Source: Pseudomarimonas salicorniae
GTDB taxonomy: Bacteria > Pseudomonadota > Gammaproteobacteria > Xanthomonadales > Xanthomonadaceae
Reading direction: 5' to 3'
Length of the DNA: 45,675 nt
NCBI RefSeq assembly: GCF_023156535.1
Contig: NZ_JALNMH010000019.1
Span: 1-45,675 of the forward strand
Within the stretch, counting starts at the first letter, position 1; the number at the start of each line of letters is the position of its first letter. Below are positions 29,889 through 39,673 of this stretch, in pieces. Both the position numbers and the translations under genes were made by a program. The notes under the pieces are model-generated. The model saw only the letters and a list, made by a program, of their open reading frames with translations. It did not search any database and had not been told where the DNA came from.

Positions 29889-31643
29889 ATGCGTACCCAC
29901 TTCTGCGGTCTCGTCGACGAGACCCTCATCGGCCAGACCGTCACCCTGTGCGGCTGGGCGGATGTCGCCCGCAATCTTGGCGGGGTCTGTTTCATCGACC
30001 TGCGCGACCACGAGGGCATCGTCCAGGTCGTGGCCGAGCCCGACAATCCGGCGTATGCAGATGCGGCGAGGGTGGGCTACGAGGATGCGCTGCGCATCAC
30101 CGGTACCGTGCGTGCCCGGCACAGCGTCAACGACAAGATGAAGTCGGGCCGGGTCGAGGTGATCGCGGAAAAGATCGAGATCATCAACCGCGCCGAGAAC
30201 CTGCCCTACCATTTCCATGAGAACCCGGGCGAGGACACCCGCCTGAAGTACCGCTACCTCGACCTGCGTCGGCCCGAGATGCAGCGCATGATGCGCACCC
30301 GCATCCGCCTGGTGCAGGCCCTGCGTCGCTGGCTGGATGCACGCGGCTTCCAGGACATCGAGACCCCGATCCTGACCAAGGCAACGCCGGAAGGCGCGCG
30401 CGACTTCCTGGTTCCCGCGCGCATGCATGCGGGCGAGTTCTACGCGCTGCCGCAGTCGCCCCAGCTGTTCAAGCAGATCCTGATGGTGGCCGGCTTCGAC
30501 CGCTACTACCAGATCGCCCGCTGCTTCCGCGACGAGGCGCTGCGGGCCGATCGCCAGCTTGAGTTCACCCAGCTCGACATGGAGTTCGCCTGGGTGCAGG
30601 AACGCGATGTCCAGGACAGCGTCGAGGGCATGATCCGCGAGGTGTTCCGCGAGGTGATGCAGGTCGAGCTGGCCGACCCGTTCCCGCGCATGCCCTATGC
30701 CGAGGCCATGCGCCGCTTCGGGTCGGACAAGCCGGACCTGCGCATCGCGCTGGAGCTGGTTGATGTGGCCGAGCAGGTCAAGGCCTGCGAGTTCAAGGTG
30801 TTCACCGACTGGGCCGGCAATCCGGACGGCCGTGTGGCGGTGCTGCGCTGCCCGGGCGCATCGAACTGGTCACGCAAGCAGATCGACGACATGGGCGCGC
30901 ATGCCGCCAAGTACGGCGCCAAGGGCCTGGCCTGGATCAAGGTCGAGGATCGGGCCAAGGGGCGCGAGGGGGTGAACTCGCCGATCGCTAAGTTCCTCGA
31001 CGATGCCACCCTCGAGGCCGTGCTGACCGCTGCCGGCGCGGAGTCGGGTGACCTGCTGCTGTTCGGCGCCGGCCCTTACAAGACGGTCTGCGACTTCATG
31101 GGCGCGGTGCGGCTCAAGGTCGGCCGTGACCTCGGCCTGGTGCAGAACATCTGGGCGCCGCTGTGGGTGACCGACTTCCCGATGTTCGAGTGGGACGATG
31201 AAGCGCAGCGATATGTGGCGCTGCATCACCCCTTCACCGCCCCGGCGGTCGACGACATCGCCGACCTGCGCGCCAACGCGAAGACCGCCGTGTCGCGTGG
31301 CTATGACATGGTGCTCAACGGCAACGAGATCGGCGGCGGCTCGATCCGTATCCATCGTCCGGACATGCAGAGCGCAGTCTTCGACCTGCTGGGCATCGGC
31401 GCCGAGGAGGCCGAGGCGAAGTTCGGTTTCCTGCTTGATGCCCTGCGCCACGGCGCGCCGCCGCACGGCGGCATCGCTTTCGGCATCGACCGCATCGCCG
31501 CCCTGATGGCCGGCACCGAGTCGATCCGCGACGTGATCGCCTTCCCCAAGACCACCAGCGCGCAATGCCTGATGACCGGCGCGCCGTCGCCGATCGACGC
31601 CGAGCAGCTGAAGGAAGTGCACGTTCGTACCCTGGAGGGGTAG
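29889..31643 (+). CDS. aspS: aspartyl-tRNA synthetase
   Basis: Charges tRNA-Asp with aspartate. The 584 residues match the bacterial class IIb enzyme. It has an OB-fold anticodon domain ([23 protein letters not shown]... GIVQVV), class II motif 2 ([22 protein letters not shown]), the bacterial GAD insertion (residues about 290-420) and motif 3 ([14 protein letters not shown]). The OB-fold has Asn-Leu-Gly where E. coli-type discriminating enzymes have Leu and many non-discriminating ones have His; that weakly favours charging tRNA-Asp only. The ATG at 29889 opens the conserved N-terminus. Confidence 0.98.
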   Translation: MRTHFCGLVDETLIGQTVTLCGWADVARNLGGVCFIDLRDHEGIVQVVAEPDNPAYADAARVGYEDALRITGTVRARHSVNDKMKSGRVEVIAEKIEIINRAENLPYHFHENPGEDTRLKYRYLDLRRPEMQRMMRTRIRLVQALRRWLDARGFQDIETPILTKATPEGARDFLVPARMHAGEFYALPQSPQLFKQILMVAGFDRYYQIARCFRDEALRADRQLEFTQLDMEFAWVQERDVQDSVEGMIREVFREVMQVELADPFPRMPYAEAMRRFGSDKPDLRIALELVDVAEQVKACEFKVFTDWAGNPDGRVAVLRCPGASNWSRKQIDDMGAHAAKYGAKGLAWIKVEDRAKGREGVNSPIAKFLDDATLEAVLTAAGAESGDLLLFGAGPYKTVCDFMGAVRLKVGRDLGLVQNIWAPLWVTDFPMFEWDDEAQRYVALHHPFTAPAVDDIADLRANAKTAVSRGYDMVLNGNEIGGGSIRIHRPDMQSAVFDLLGIGAEEAEAKFGFLLDALRHGAPPHGGIAFGIDRIAALMAGTESIRDVIAFPKTTSAQCLMTGAPSPIDAEQLKEVHVRTLEG

Positions 31644-31646
31644 TCC

Positions 31647-31910
31647 GGGCGCAAAGAAGAGACTCATAGGGTGCGGCTTGCCGCACCGGGCGTACCGTCC
31701 GAACGCCCGTATCGGTGTGCCAAGGCACACCCTATGAGGCTTCGCCGACGCGCAACGAAGCCCGACTGTGGGAGCGCACTTGGGCGCGACCGCAGCGTGG
31801 CGCGTTCACCACAGACCGCGGCCAGAGCGAACTTCCGCGGTCGCGGCCATGTCCGCTCCTACGAAGAGCCCGCCCATTCGGGGGCGGTGGCGAAGTACCG
31901 GCTTGCGCCC
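31647..31910 (-). repeat. composite intergenic repeat R1, copy c (reversed)
   Basis: Begins GGGCGCAAAG directly after the aspS stop and closes with GCTTGCGCCC. It contains the CATAGGGTG...CACCCTATG palindrome, the TCGCCGACGCGCAACGAAGCCCGAC segment and the GGAGCGCAC / GTCCGCTCC inverted pair. It lies between the aspS and mscL stops, which are convergent. Confidence 0.85.
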
Positions 31911-31950
31911 GGACAGCGAATCCCGGCCCGCGGGCCGGCACGCTGGCCGT

Positions 31951-32376
31951 TCAACCGCCGCGGGCCTTGAGCAGGTCGCGGATCTCGGTCAGCAGCTTCT
32001 CTTCCTTGCTCGGCTCGGGAGGGGCCGCGGGCTTTGCCTCTTCCTTCTTCTTCATCGAGTTCATCGCCTTGACCACCAGGAAGATGGCAAAGGCGATGAT
32101 CACGAAGTCGAAGCAGGTCTGCAGGAAGGCGCCATAGCCGAGGGTGACCGCCTCGGCGATGACTTCGCCATCGGGACCGACCTCGGCCGGCTTCAGGACC
32201 ACGGCGAGCTTGCTGAAGTCGACGCCGCCGATCAGCAGCCCGAGCGGCGGCATCACGAGCTTGTCCACCAGGGCGGAAACGATTTTGCCGAATGCGGCGC
32301 CGATCACCACGCCGACCGCAAGGTCGACGACATTGCCGCGCATTGCAAAGGTCTTGAACTCGCTGAGAAAACTCAT
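31951..32376 (-). CDS. mscL: large-conductance mechanosensitive channel
   Basis: A 141-residue inner-membrane channel that opens as a pentamer under strong turgor. [46 protein letters not shown] is the conserved N-terminal helix and first membrane segment. The second is the [26 protein letters not shown] segment. The C-terminal helix ends in the usual charged bundle ([17 protein letters not shown]), with a proline/lysine linker slightly longer than in E. coli. The start at 32376 has GGAG upstream. Confidence 0.97.
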   Translation of the reverse strand: MSFLSEFKTFAMRGNVVDLAVGVVIGAAFGKIVSALVDKLVMPPLGLLIGGVDFSKLAVVLKPAEVGPDGEVIAEAVTLGYGAFLQTCFDFVIIAFAIFLVVKAMNSMKKKEEAKPAAPPEPSKEEKLLTEIRDLLKARGG

Positions 32377-32453
32377 GGTCGCTCCGATCAGAAAAGGGCA
32401 GGCCGCCAAGGCGGCGCCGATACCCTACACCGATTGGATCGCGTAACGCGCGC

Positions 32454-32723
32454 TCAGCGGGGCAGCAGCTCCGAGCTGCGGCGAACCACGCGGTACTCGC
32501 CCTCCAGAACCTCGCCGGATGCCCCGCGCGGGGCAGCAGCCGGGCTCTCGCCCCGCAGGCGCAGCCAGGCGCGGCGGCCCAGCCACAGCGCCAGCACGCT
32601 GCCGGCGACGATCATCACGAATACCGAGGCCAGCGCCAGCAGGGCGATGGCCACGCAGGCAAGGAACAGCCGCGCCAGCGGGTGGCGGGGACGGCCCATT
32701 CGAAACAGCACGCTTGCCTTCAA
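32454..32723 (-). CDS. small membrane protein of unknown function
   Basis: An 89-residue protein with one strong hydrophobic stretch (LFLACVAIALLALASVFVMIVAGSVLALWL, likely one or two membrane helices) followed by basic WLGRRAWLRLRGE and a hydrophilic tail. I chose the TTG at 32723 because GAGGAG lies exactly six bases before it. An internal ATG eight codons later (GRPRHPLARL) is an alternative. It is divergent from the Rieske gene. No family is recognised. Confidence 0.7.
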   Translation of the reverse strand: MKASVLFRMGRPRHPLARLFLACVAIALLALASVFVMIVAGSVLALWLGRRAWLRLRGESPAAAPRGASGEVLEGEYRVVRRSSELLPR

Positions 32724-32802
32724 TCTTCTCTCCTCATGGCACACTCCGCGCACGTTTCCGTGGCGGGAGGCGCAGTATCGACAGCCAGACGGAGTATCAC
32801 AA

Positions 32803-33186
32803 GTGACCCATTCCCCATCCTTGCGGCTGTGCAGCGTCGACGCGCTGCCGGAGACGGGTGTGACCGAAGTCCACGCGGAACTGGCCGATGGCCCCGCCTC
32901 GCTGGTGGTGGGCCGACAGGGGCAGGGTGCCGTGGCCTACCTGAACATCTGCCCGCACGCCGGCCGTTCGCTGAACTGGGCGCCGGGGCGTTTCCTGATC
33001 GAGGACGGACTGCTGATCTGCGCGGCGCACGGCGCCAGCTTCCGTCTGGACGATGGCCATTGCGTGCTCGGCCCCTGCCGCGGCGCCAGCCTCAGCGCGC
33101 TGCCGGTCGAGGTCCGCGATGGTGAGGTATATCTGGTTGGCGGGGAGGCGGCTGGGGTGAGGCAGGGCCTAGGGCCTAGGGACTAG
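32803..33186 (+). CDS. Rieske-type [2Fe-2S] ferredoxin-like protein
   Basis: A 127-residue protein with the Rieske ligand pattern Cys-x-His (NICPHAG, near residue 51) and Cys-x2-His (LICAAHGASF, near residue 74), which would bind one 2Fe-2S cluster. It resembles the stand-alone soluble Rieske proteins that donate electrons or regulate oxygenases; no oxygenase is adjacent. The GTG start has GGAG eight bases upstream. Odd: the last 12 or so residues (GVRQGLGPRD) and the TAG stop are encoded by the heptamer array that starts at 33163, so the natural C-terminus may have been altered. Confidence 0.88.
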   Translation: MTHSPSLRLCSVDALPETGVTEVHAELADGPASLVVGRQGQGAVAYLNICPHAGRSLNWAPGRFLIEDGLLICAAHGASFRLDDGHCVLGPCRGASLSALPVEVRDGEVYLVGGEAAGVRQGLGPRD

Positions 33187-33239
33187 GGACTAGGGCTCAG
33201 GAATCAGGGCCTAGGGCTCAGGGCTCAGGGCTCAGGAAA
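33163..33239. repeat. heptamer array overlapping the 3' end of the Rieske gene
   Basis: Eleven heptamers in perfect register (CAGGGCC, TAGGGCC, TAGGGAC twice, TAGGGCT, CAGGAAT, CAGGGCC, TAGGGCT, CAGGGCT twice, CAGGAAA). A TAG in one unit (33184-33186) is the gene's stop. The same heptamer family occurs at 25423-25470 and in reverse at 33351-33386 and 33549-33590. Confidence 0.9.
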
Positions 33240-33282
33240 GCGGAGTGAGGCGATCTTGGGCGCTGGGGGTTTGGCGGCCTCA

Positions 33283-33330
33283 CCCCCTCCCAACCTCCCC
33301 CTACGGCGCAAGGCGCCGCAAGGGGAGGAG
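33283..33330. repeat. G/C-rich palindromic repeat R6, copy 3 (inverted)
   Basis: Starts CCCCCTCCCAACCTCCCCC and has a GGCGCAAGGCGCC centre; the reverse complement of the type at 6329-6378 and 25491-25538. Confidence 0.8.
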
Positions 33331-33386
33331 GAAAGCCTGGCTCCCGCTGCTCGCCCCTTGGCCCTAGCCTCTGAGCCCTGGCCCCT

Positions 33387-33644
33387 GACCGAGCGAAGCG
33401 AAGGCGCAGGCGGCGCAGCCGCCGTTGCCGCGAAGCGGCCGACCGAGCGAAGCGAAGGCGCAGGCGGCGCAGCCGCCGTTGCCGCGAAGCGGCCGACCGA
33501 GCGAAGCGAAGGCGCAGGCGGCGCAGCCGCTATTGCCGCGAAGCGGCCGAACCCTGAGCCCTAGCCCCTAGCCCCTGAGCCCTAGCCTCTGACCGAGCGA
33601 AGCGAAGGCGCAGGCGGCGCAGCCGCCGTTGCCGCGAAGCGGCC
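33387..33644. repeat. 54-bp tandem repeat, four copies
   Basis: Units lie at 33387-33440, 33441-33494, 33495-33548 and 33591-33644. The first three are contiguous and nearly identical; the fourth follows a 42-base stretch of reversed heptamers. Each unit carries a perfect GGCGGC-GCA-GCCGCC hairpin. The spacing is a multiple of three and each unit can be read as an 18-residue repeat, but there is no start site and no domain, so I treat it as non-coding. It fills the gap between the Rieske and transporter stops. Confidence 0.9.
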
Positions 33645-33677
33645 GAACCCTGCCTGCCGCAGGCTGTCGCCTGCGGC

Positions 33678-35516
33678 CTACGGGTACAACCACCCGATCA
33701 CCGCCACCACCACGCCGATGTACAGCAGTGACAGCGGGCCGCCGACGCGTAGCAGGTCGAAGCCGCGGTAGCCGGCGGGGCCGGTGACCATCGAGAGCAC
33801 GGGGTTGGAGACGCTGATGAAGTTGTTCGAGGCGCACAGGGCAACGATCAGGGCGTAGCTGATCGGCGCATCGCCGTGGGAGATGGCGAGGTTGATCGCC
33901 ATCGGCACCATGATCACGGTTGCGCCGACATTGCTCACCACGAGGCCGAACAGGGTGGTGAGGATGCCGACCAGCAGGTGCATGACCCAGCGCGGCAGCT
34001 CGCCGAAGCGTTCGAACAGCTCGGCGGCGATCCACGACGCGGCGCCGGAGGAATCCATCGCCCAGCCCAGCGGGATCAGCGCGGCCATGATGAACACGGT
34101 CTTCCAGCTGACCGCCGAGTAGGCCTCGTCCATGGTCAGCACGCCGGCCAGCAGCATGGCGACCACGCCGGTCATCAGCGCCACCGGCACGGCGACCTCG
34201 CCGGACAGGGTGAGCAGGATGGCGCCGGCGAAGATGATCGCCGCGTGCAGCAGCTTGTGCGGGCGCTGCTCTTCCTTCGGGTAGTCGGTGACCACCACGA
34301 AGTCGCGGCTTTCCGCGGCCATCGACAGGTCGCGCCAGATGCTGTGGAAGACCAGCAGGTCGCCGGCGCGGATCGCCACGTCGCGCACGTCCTCGCGGAA
34401 CACCTCCGAGCCGCGGTTGACGGCGAGGATGCTGATGCCGTGGCGCTTGCGTAGCTGCAGTTCGCTGGAGGTCTGGCCGATCCAGGGCGAGGTGGGTGGC
34501 ACCACCGCTTCGGAAATGCCGGCGCGGGCGGGATTGAACAGGTCACCGAAGTGGCGCAGGCGCGGCGTCATGCGCAGCAGGTTGTTCTGCGCGTAGTCGC
34601 TGACGTCCTCGCGCTTGCCCATCACGCCGAGCACGCTGCCGACCCAGATCATGCTGTCGACCGGGGGTGAGAGGCGCGACTCGTTGCCTGACTTCAGCGC
34701 CAGCAGCAGGGGCGCGTCGGGGTTGGATTCGGCCTCGCCGACCGACATGCCGACCAGGGGGCTCTCGGCGGTCACGGTCAGCTCGAAGACCTCGCCCTCG
34801 ATGCCATAGGTGCGCGCGAAGTAGCTCTCGGTGCGCCCCGGCGCCACAGACTTGTCCTCGGCGCCACCGAAGAAGCGGCGGCCGAACAGGGCAAAGTAGA
34901 TGAGGCCGAGGGCGAGCAGGGCGAGGCCCGCGGGCAGCGGGGCGAACATGTCCAGCGGGCGCAGGGTGGCCACGCCCGAGGGCAGGTTGCGGTTGGCCGA
35001 CTCGATCAGGTCATTGAGCAGGATCAGCGGCGAATTGCCGACCATCGACAGCCCGCCGCCCATGATCACGCAGGCGGCGATCGGCAGCAGCATGCGGGTC
35101 AGCGGCACGCCGGTGCGGGTCGACAGGCGCGAGGCCACCGGCAGGAACAGCGCGGTGACCGCCGGGTTCTGCATGAAGCCGGAGAGGAACCCGGCCACCG
35201 CCGAACTGGACAGCACGAGGCGGCGTTCGACACCGCCGGAGACGCGCAGCAGCCAGATGGCGAGGCGGTTGAGCACGCCGGCGCGGTCGAGACCGGCGCC
35301 GAGGATCATGGTCGCCATGACGCTGATCACCGCATTGCCGGAAAAGCCGTTGAACAGCTGATCCGGCGGCACGAGGCCCGAGAGGCCAAGAATGACCAGC
35401 ACCAGCAGGGCGGTGACGTCGGCACGCAGCTTCTCCCAGGTGAACATCACCATGGTGAAGACCACCAGGCCCAGCACCGTCAGCATGTCGGCCGAGAGTC
35501 CGAAGGCGCCGTCCAT
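33678..35516 (-). CDS. SLC13-type permease with two RCK-C domains
   Basis: A 612-residue inner-membrane transporter of the divalent anion:Na+ symporter (SLC13/DASS, CitMHS-like) group. Hydrophobic segments fill residues 1-190 and 400-612. In the membrane halves, FMQNPAVTALFLPVA and IVALCASNNFISVSNPVLSMVTGPAG are the paired substrate/Na+ hairpin signatures; MVGNSPLILLNDL is also conserved. Between them, about residues 215-395, are two TrkA-C (RCK-C) domains (EGEVFELTVTAESPLVGMSVGEAE..., SSELQLRKRHGISILAVNRG...), which bind ligands and gate transport. The substrate (sulfate, citrate or other) cannot be set from sequence. It is convergent with the Rieske gene. Confidence 0.92.
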   Translation of the reverse strand: MDGAFGLSADMLTVLGLVVFTMVMFTWEKLRADVTALLVLVILGLSGLVPPDQLFNGFSGNAVISVMATMILGAGLDRAGVLNRLAIWLLRVSGGVERRLVLSSSAVAGFLSGFMQNPAVTALFLPVASRLSTRTGVPLTRMLLPIAACVIMGGGLSMVGNSPLILLNDLIESANRNLPSGVATLRPLDMFAPLPAGLALLALGLIYFALFGRRFFGGAEDKSVAPGRTESYFARTYGIEGEVFELTVTAESPLVGMSVGEAESNPDAPLLLALKSGNESRLSPPVDSMIWVGSVLGVMGKREDVSDYAQNNLLRMTPRLRHFGDLFNPARAGISEAVVPPTSPWIGQTSSELQLRKRHGISILAVNRGSEVFREDVRDVAIRAGDLLVFHSIWRDLSMAAESRDFVVVTDYPKEEQRPHKLLHAAIIFAGAILLTLSGEVAVPVALMTGVVAMLLAGVLTMDEAYSAVSWKTVFIMAALIPLGWAMDSSGAASWIAAELFERFGELPRWVMHLLVGILTTLFGLVVSNVGATVIMVPMAINLAISHGDAPISYALIVALCASNNFISVSNPVLSMVTGPAGYRGFDLLRVGGPLSLLYIGVVVAVIGWLYP

Positions 35517-35623
35517 CTAGGGCGCCTCGCCGGATCGATACGTGGCGCGGCGGCGCCGGGCGCGGGCGGGGAACGCGTCCGCGTCCCGGGCACCGCCACT
35601 GCCGGCTTGCCGCTGCGCCATGC

Positions 35624-36337
35624 TCAGGTCCTTTGGTAGAGCAGGTCCCAGACGCCGTGGCCGAGGCGCTGGCCGCGGGTCTCGAAGTGGGTTTGCGGTC
35701 GGGTGTCCGGGCGCGGCGAGGCCTGGCCGGGGCCGGCCTCATTGCGGAAATCGGGGTTGGCGTCCATCACCTCGTGCATGTGTTCCGCGTACGCCTCCCA
35801 GTCGGTGGCGAGATGCAGGCGACCTCCGGGCCGGATGCGCGTGGCGAGCAGGGCGACGAACTCAGGCTGCACCAGGCGACGCTTGTTGTGCCGCTTCTTG
35901 TGCCAGGGATCGGGAAACCAGATGCGCACCTCGTCGAGGCTGCCCTCGGAAAAATCATGGCGCAGCACCTCGACCGCGTCGTGGCAGTAAAGACGCGCGT
36001 TGTCGCGGCCATCCTCGGCGAGGCCATTGAGCAGGCGTCCGACGCCGGGCCGGTGCACCTCGATGCCGACGAAGTCCCAGTCGGGATGACGGCCGGCCGC
36101 CCAGCGCAGCGCTTCGCCGTTGCCGAATCCGATCTCCAGCACGCGCCGCGCCTTGCGGTCGAACACCGCGTCCCAGTCGACAGGCTGCCCGGCCGGCTCG
36201 CGACCGAAGCGCGCCCAGTGCTCGTCGAAGGCGCGTTGCTGGGCCGGGGTCAGCCGACCCTGTCGCAGCACGAAGCTGCGGATCGGGCGGTGGCGGGCGG
36301 GCTCCGCGGCAGGCTCGCTGTCCGGCCGCTCGCTCAT
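35624..36337 (-). CDS. trmB: tRNA (guanine-N7-)-methyltransferase TrmB
   Basis: Methylates G46 in the variable loop of tRNAs using S-adenosylmethionine. The 237 residues match Trm[23 protein letters not shown] is the family N-terminus, [11 protein letters not shown] the SAM-binding glycine motif, [15 protein letters not shown] and [17 protein letters not shown] the diagnostic catalytic region, and [10 protein letters not shown] and [17 protein letters not shown] follow. It overlaps thiG by four bases (ATGA), so it is translated from the thiS-thiG-trmB transcript. Confidence 0.97.
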   Translation of the reverse strand: MSERPDSEPAAEPARHRPIRSFVLRQGRLTPAQQRAFDEHWARFGREPAGQPVDWDAVFDRKARRVLEIGFGNGEALRWAAGRHPDWDFVGIEVHRPGVGRLLNGLAEDGRDNARLYCHDAVEVLRHDFSEGSLDEVRIWFPDPWHKKRHNKRRLVQPEFVALLATRIRPGGRLHLATDWEAYAEHMHEVMDANPDFRNEAGPGQASPRPDTRPQTHFETRGQRLGHGVWDLLYQRT

Positions 36338-37131
36338 CCGATCACGCCGTCCACCGGCGATGAGGCACTGGCGTAGCGCTTGCGCGGGATGCGGCCGGCA
36401 AGGAAGGCCTCGCGACCGGCCTCGATCGCCTTGCGCATGGCGCTGGCCATGAGCACCGGATCGCGGGCGCCGGCGATGGCGGTGTTCATCAGCACGCCGT
36501 CGCAGCCCAGTTCCATCGCAATCGACGCATCCGATGCCGTTCCCACGCCGGCGTCGACCAGGATCGGTACCTTGGCGTTCTCGACGATCTCGAGCAGGTT
36601 GTAGCGGTTCTGGATGCCGAGGCCCGAGCCGATCGGCGCCGCCAGAGGCATCACCGCGACGCAGCCGATCTCCTCCAGGCGCTTGGCCAGGATCGGGTCG
36701 TCCGAGGTATAGACCATCACCTCGAAGCCTTCCTTGACCAGCTGCTCGGCGGCGGTGAGCGTCTGCACGACGTCCGGGAACAGGGTGCGCTTGTCCCCGA
36801 GCACCTCGAGTTTGACCAGGGTATGGCCGTCGAGCAGCTCGCGGGCGAGGCGACAGGTGCGCACGGCGTCCTCGGCGCTGTAGCAGCCGGCGGTGTTGGG
36901 CAGCAGGGTGTAGCGGTCGGGCGGCAGGACATCGAGCAGGTTGGGCTCGTTCGGGTCCTGGCCGATGTTGCTGCGGCGGATGGCGACCGTGACGATCTCC
37001 GCGCCGGCGGCCTCGGTGGCGCGGCGGGTCTCGTCGAGGTCCTTGAACTTTCCGGTGCCGGTGAGAAGGCGGGAGCGGAAGCTGCGCCCGGCGATGATGA
37101 GCGGGTCATGCTGCGTGGCAATGGTATCCAT
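36334..37131 (-). CDS. thiG: thiazole synthase ThiG
   Basis: Forms the thiazole ring of thiamine from deoxyxylulose-5-phosphate, dehydroglycine and ThiS-thiocarboxylate. The 265-residue TIM barrel matches Thi[49 protein letters not shown] and [16 protein letters not shown] are visible; the last contains the Schiff-base lysine (about K107). [15 protein letters not shown] and [27 protein letters not shown] follow. It overlaps trmB by four bases; thiS ends 122 bases upstream. Confidence 0.98.
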   Translation of the reverse strand: MDTIATQHDPLIIAGRSFRSRLLTGTGKFKDLDETRRATEAAGAEIVTVAIRRSNIGQDPNEPNLLDVLPPDRYTLLPNTAGCYSAEDAVRTCRLARELLDGHTLVKLEVLGDKRTLFPDVVQTLTAAEQLVKEGFEVMVYTSDDPILAKRLEEIGCVAVMPLAAPIGSGLGIQNRYNLLEIVENAKVPILVDAGVGTASDASIAMELGCDGVLMNTAIAGARDPVLMASAMRKAIEAGREAFLAGRIPRKRYASASSPVDGVIG

Positions 37132-37253
37132 CTGCCGATTATGGCCCGAGCGGGCGGTGGCAGGGCAGGGGCAGCGCGATCGCCGCCGTGGCGGCGGGCC
37201 GCGTGCCGGGTCTCGGATTGCAGGCCGGGTGTTGCAGGCCGGGTGGCGCTCGC

Positions 37254-37454
37254 TCAGCCGCCGCCCATGGCATGGACCAGCTCGACCCGGTCGCCGTCAC
37301 CGAGGCGATAGCTGGCGTGCTGGCTGCGCGGCACGATCTCGCGGTTGACCTCGACCGCCACCCGCCGCTCGCCGTGGCCAAGCTGGGCCAGCAGCTCGCC
37401 GAGGCTGATCGGGGTGTCGAGCTGCAGCGCCCGTCCGTTGACGATGACTTCCAT
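37254..37454 (-). CDS. thiS: sulfur carrier protein ThiS
   Basis: A 66-residue ubiquitin-like carrier that is thiocarboxylated at its C-terminal Gly-Gly and donates sulfur to Thi[60 protein letters not shown] matches ThiS; here the tail reads Gly-Gly-Gly. GGAGG lies about nine bases before the ATG. First gene of the thiS-thiG-trmB operon; no riboswitch is seen before it, unlike thiC. The ATG start region overlaps the promoter proposed for the tRNA on the other strand. Confidence 0.95.
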   Translation of the reverse strand: MEVIVNGRALQLDTPISLGELLAQLGHGERRVAVEVNREIVPRSQHASYRLGDGDRVELVHAMGGG

Positions 37455-37471
37455 GGCCGTGTCCTCCTCGA

Positions 37472-37500
37472 TTGCGGCTCCGCGTGGCGCTGGCTATCAT
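37472..37500 (+). promoter_or_regulatory. candidate tRNA-Gly promoter
   Basis: TTGCGG (37472-37477) and TATCAT (37495-37500) are spaced by 17 bases, about 84 bases before the tRNA. It would serve a tRNA precursor. The -35 matches the consensus at four of six positions. Confidence 0.5.
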
Positions 37501-37583
37501 CGCGCCGTCCTCGGGGAATGTCTGCATGGAGCCGCCGGGGGCGCCCCGCTGGTGCGCTTCGGAGCCGCCGCGAGGGCTGCGAT

Positions 37584-37657
37584 GCGGGTGTAGTTCAATG
37601 GTAGAACTGCAGCTTCCCAAGCTGCTAACGTGGGTTCGATTCCCATCACCCGCTCCA
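37584..37657 (+). tRNA. tRNA-Gly, anticodon CCC
   Basis: A 74-base cloverleaf including encoded CCA. The acceptor arms GCGGGTG / CACCCGC pair fully. D-arm GTTC/GAAC, anticodon stem GCAGC/GCTGC with loop TTCCCAA (CCC at 37616-37618) and T-arm GTGGG/CCCAT with TTCGATT are all in place. It reads GGG codons. It stands alone between thiS and rimB. Confidence 0.96.
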
Positions 37658-37846
37658 CCTCCGGCGCCAAGCGGCTGCAGCACTGCGGCCGGCCACTCCC
37701 GGAGCGGTCGGGACGGCGGCGCAGACCGGCTCCGTGGCGGCCGGCCCGTGATGTGCGGAGTGTCCCGAAGACGGTCCCGAGCTGCGCGGATTCCGCGCTG
37801 GCGCCGCGGGTCCGCAGCGCGCCAGGCGAACGCGCAGGAGTGCGCA

Positions 37847-37876
37847 TTGACCACTCGCCGAACGGGCGGCCACAAT
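37847..37876 (+). promoter_or_regulatory. candidate rimB promoter
   Basis: TTGACC (37847-37852) and CACAAT (37871-37876) are spaced by 18 bases, 86 bases before the rimB start. The rest of the 37658-37962 gap has no gene that I can support. Confidence 0.5.
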
Positions 37877-37962
37877 CCGTCGACCCGGTCGCGCGACGGC
37901 GGGGCTGCAACCCCACGCCATACGGGCCCGACCTTGAACCTATCGTTCCATCGTCCGTCGCG

Positions 37963-38469
37963 ATGAGCGGCCGGAAGCCATCGTCCTCTTCGGATGCCCC
38001 GCCTTTGCCGCGCCTTGGCTGGCGTGAATGGCTGGCGCTTCCGGAGCTGAAGCTGCGGGCGATCCGGGCCAAGATCGACACCGGGGCGCGCAGCTCGGCG
38101 CTGCACGTCGAGGAGAGCGAGACCTTCTTCGAGAACGGGATCGAGTGGGTACGCTTTGCCATCGTTCCGACCCGCGGGGGCAAGGTCCGCGAATGCCGGG
38201 CGCGGGTCGTCGACCACCGCGAGGTCACCGACAGCGGAGGCAAGCGCACCCTGCGCGTCTTCATCCAGACCACGCTGGCACTCGGTGGCCAGCGCTACCC
38301 GATCGAGCTCAACCTGACCCAACGCCGCGAGATGCTGTTTCCCATGCTGCTCGGGCGGACCGCGGTCGCCGGGCGCTGGGTGGTCGACCCCTCGGGCTCG
38401 TTCCTGCTTGGCGAGAAGCCGGCGCGCAGGACGGCCACGGCCGCGGATGGCATCGTCAAACCGGATTGA
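37963..38469 (+). CDS. rimB: RimK-associated retropepsin-like protease (Zn_protease family)
   Basis: A 168-residue protein of the family annotated as ATP-dependent zinc protease or RimB, which has a retropepsin-like fold. The active-site motif [12 protein letters not shown] contains the Asp-Thr-Gly at residues 39-41. [44 protein letters not shown] and the second-half [12 protein letters not shown] follow. In pseudomonads rimB is cotranscribed with rimK and modulates RimK; here rimK follows by 68 bases, supporting the same job. The N-terminal 15 residues are low-complexity Ser/Pro and the exact start is less sure. A TACACT box just after the stop could be a second promoter for rimK. Confidence 0.85.
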   Translation: MSGRKPSSSSDAPPLPRLGWREWLALPELKLRAIRAKIDTGARSSALHVEESETFFENGIEWVRFAIVPTRGGKVRECRARVVDHREVTDSGGKRTLRVFIQTTLALGGQRYPIELNLTQRREMLFPMLLGRTAVAGRWVVDPSGSFLLGEKPARRTATAADGIVKPD

Positions 38470-38537
38470 TACACTTCGCGCTCCGGCGCAGCCGCGCCCG
38501 AGCCGCCGGCAGCCAGGCCGGCCCCCAAGGCTCTTCC

Positions 38538-39497
38538 ATGAAGCTCGCGATCCTTTCGCGTAATACCAAGCTGTACTCCACCGAGCGCTTGATCGATGCG
38601 GCGCGCGCGCGCGGCCACTCGGTGCGCGTGCTCGACCCGCTGCGCTGCTACATGCGCATCGAGCCGGGCGACTTCGCCCTGCACTACAAGGGCAAGCCGC
38701 TGTCGGGCTACGACGCGGTCATTCCGCGCATCGGCGCGTCGGTAACCTTCTATGGCACCGCGGTGCTGCGGCAGATGGAGATGATGGGCGTCTACACGCC
38801 CAATGGCTCCGACGCCATCCTGCGCGCCCGCGACAAGCTGCGCTGCCACCAGATCCTCGCCCGCCAGGAGATCGGCCTGCCGCGCACGGTCTTTGGCGAC
38901 AACCCCGATGACACCAACGACCTGCTGGCCATGCTCGGCCCGCCGCCGCACGTGATCAAGCTCAACGAGGGCACCCAGGGTACTGGCGTGATCCTGGCCG
39001 AGCGGGCCTCCTCCTCGCGAAGCGTGATCGAGGCCTTCCGCGGCCTGTACGCGAACTTTCTGGTCCAGGAGTTCATCGCTGAGGCCAAGGGCGCCGACAT
39101 CCGCTGTTTCGTGGTCGGGAACCGTGTGGTGGCCGCGATGCGCCGGCAGGCGAAGAAGGGGGAGTTCCGCTCCAACCTGCACCGCGGCGGCACCGCCAAG
39201 GCGGTCAGCCTGAGCGAGGCCGAGGTCGACACCGCGATCCGCGCCGCCCGGGTGCTTGGCCTGAACGTCGCCGGCGTCGACCTGCTGCGCTCCAAGCGCG
39301 GGCCGCTGGTGCTGGAGGTGAACTCGTCTCCAGGGCTCGAGGGCATCGAGGGGGCGACCGGAGAGGACGTGGCCGGTGCGATCATCGATTTCACCGACGC
39401 CGCCCTGCGCCGCCAGCGCCAGCGCGACCAGCGCACCGCAGCCAAGCGTCCCTCGAATGGCCGCAAGAGGTCGCAAGCCACTGATTCGCAAGGATAA
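38538..39497 (+). CDS. rimK: ribosomal protein S6 glutamate ligase RimK
   Basis: ATP-grasp ligase that adds glutamates to the C-terminus of ribosomal protein S6. The first 300 of 319 residues match RimK from end to end: [122 protein letters not shown] and [14 protein letters not shown], which supplies the ATP/Mg ligands. The extra 20-residue Arg/Lys-rich tail ([21 protein letters not shown]) could help bind ribosomes. A strong terminator lies 177 bases after the stop. Confidence 0.97.
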   Translation: MKLAILSRNTKLYSTERLIDAARARGHSVRVLDPLRCYMRIEPGDFALHYKGKPLSGYDAVIPRIGASVTFYGTAVLRQMEMMGVYTPNGSDAILRARDKLRCHQILARQEIGLPRTVFGDNPDDTNDLLAMLGPPPHVIKLNEGTQGTGVILAERASSSRSVIEAFRGLYANFLVQEFIAEAKGADIRCFVVGNRVVAAMRRQAKKGEFRSNLHRGGTAKAVSLSEAEVDTAIRAARVLGLNVAGVDLLRSKRGPLVLEVNSSPGLEGIEGATGEDVAGAIIDFTDAALRRQRQRDQRTAAKRPSNGRKRSQATDSQG

Positions 39498-39673
39498 TGA
39501 ACGAAACCCCTCGTGCAATTTGAAGGCCCCCGGCGGTTAACGAATCCCAGCGAACCGTTTAACGGGCTCTTAATTGACGCCTGAGTAATCTGCTCGCTAC
39601 CGGAATCGTTTGCTCGACACTCCCAAGTCAGTTCGGGGCTTGCAGATTGCGGTAATCGGGGCAGTAGCTTGAG

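Noticed and set aside
33256-33564. A protein with three 18-residue repeats
   Set aside because: The 54-bp repeat stays open in this frame, but there is no start signal, the upstream part is R6 palindrome and heptamers, and the fourth copy is outside the frame.
33387-33644. CRISPR array
   Set aside because: The 54-bp units are directly tandem without unique spacers, and no cas genes are nearby.
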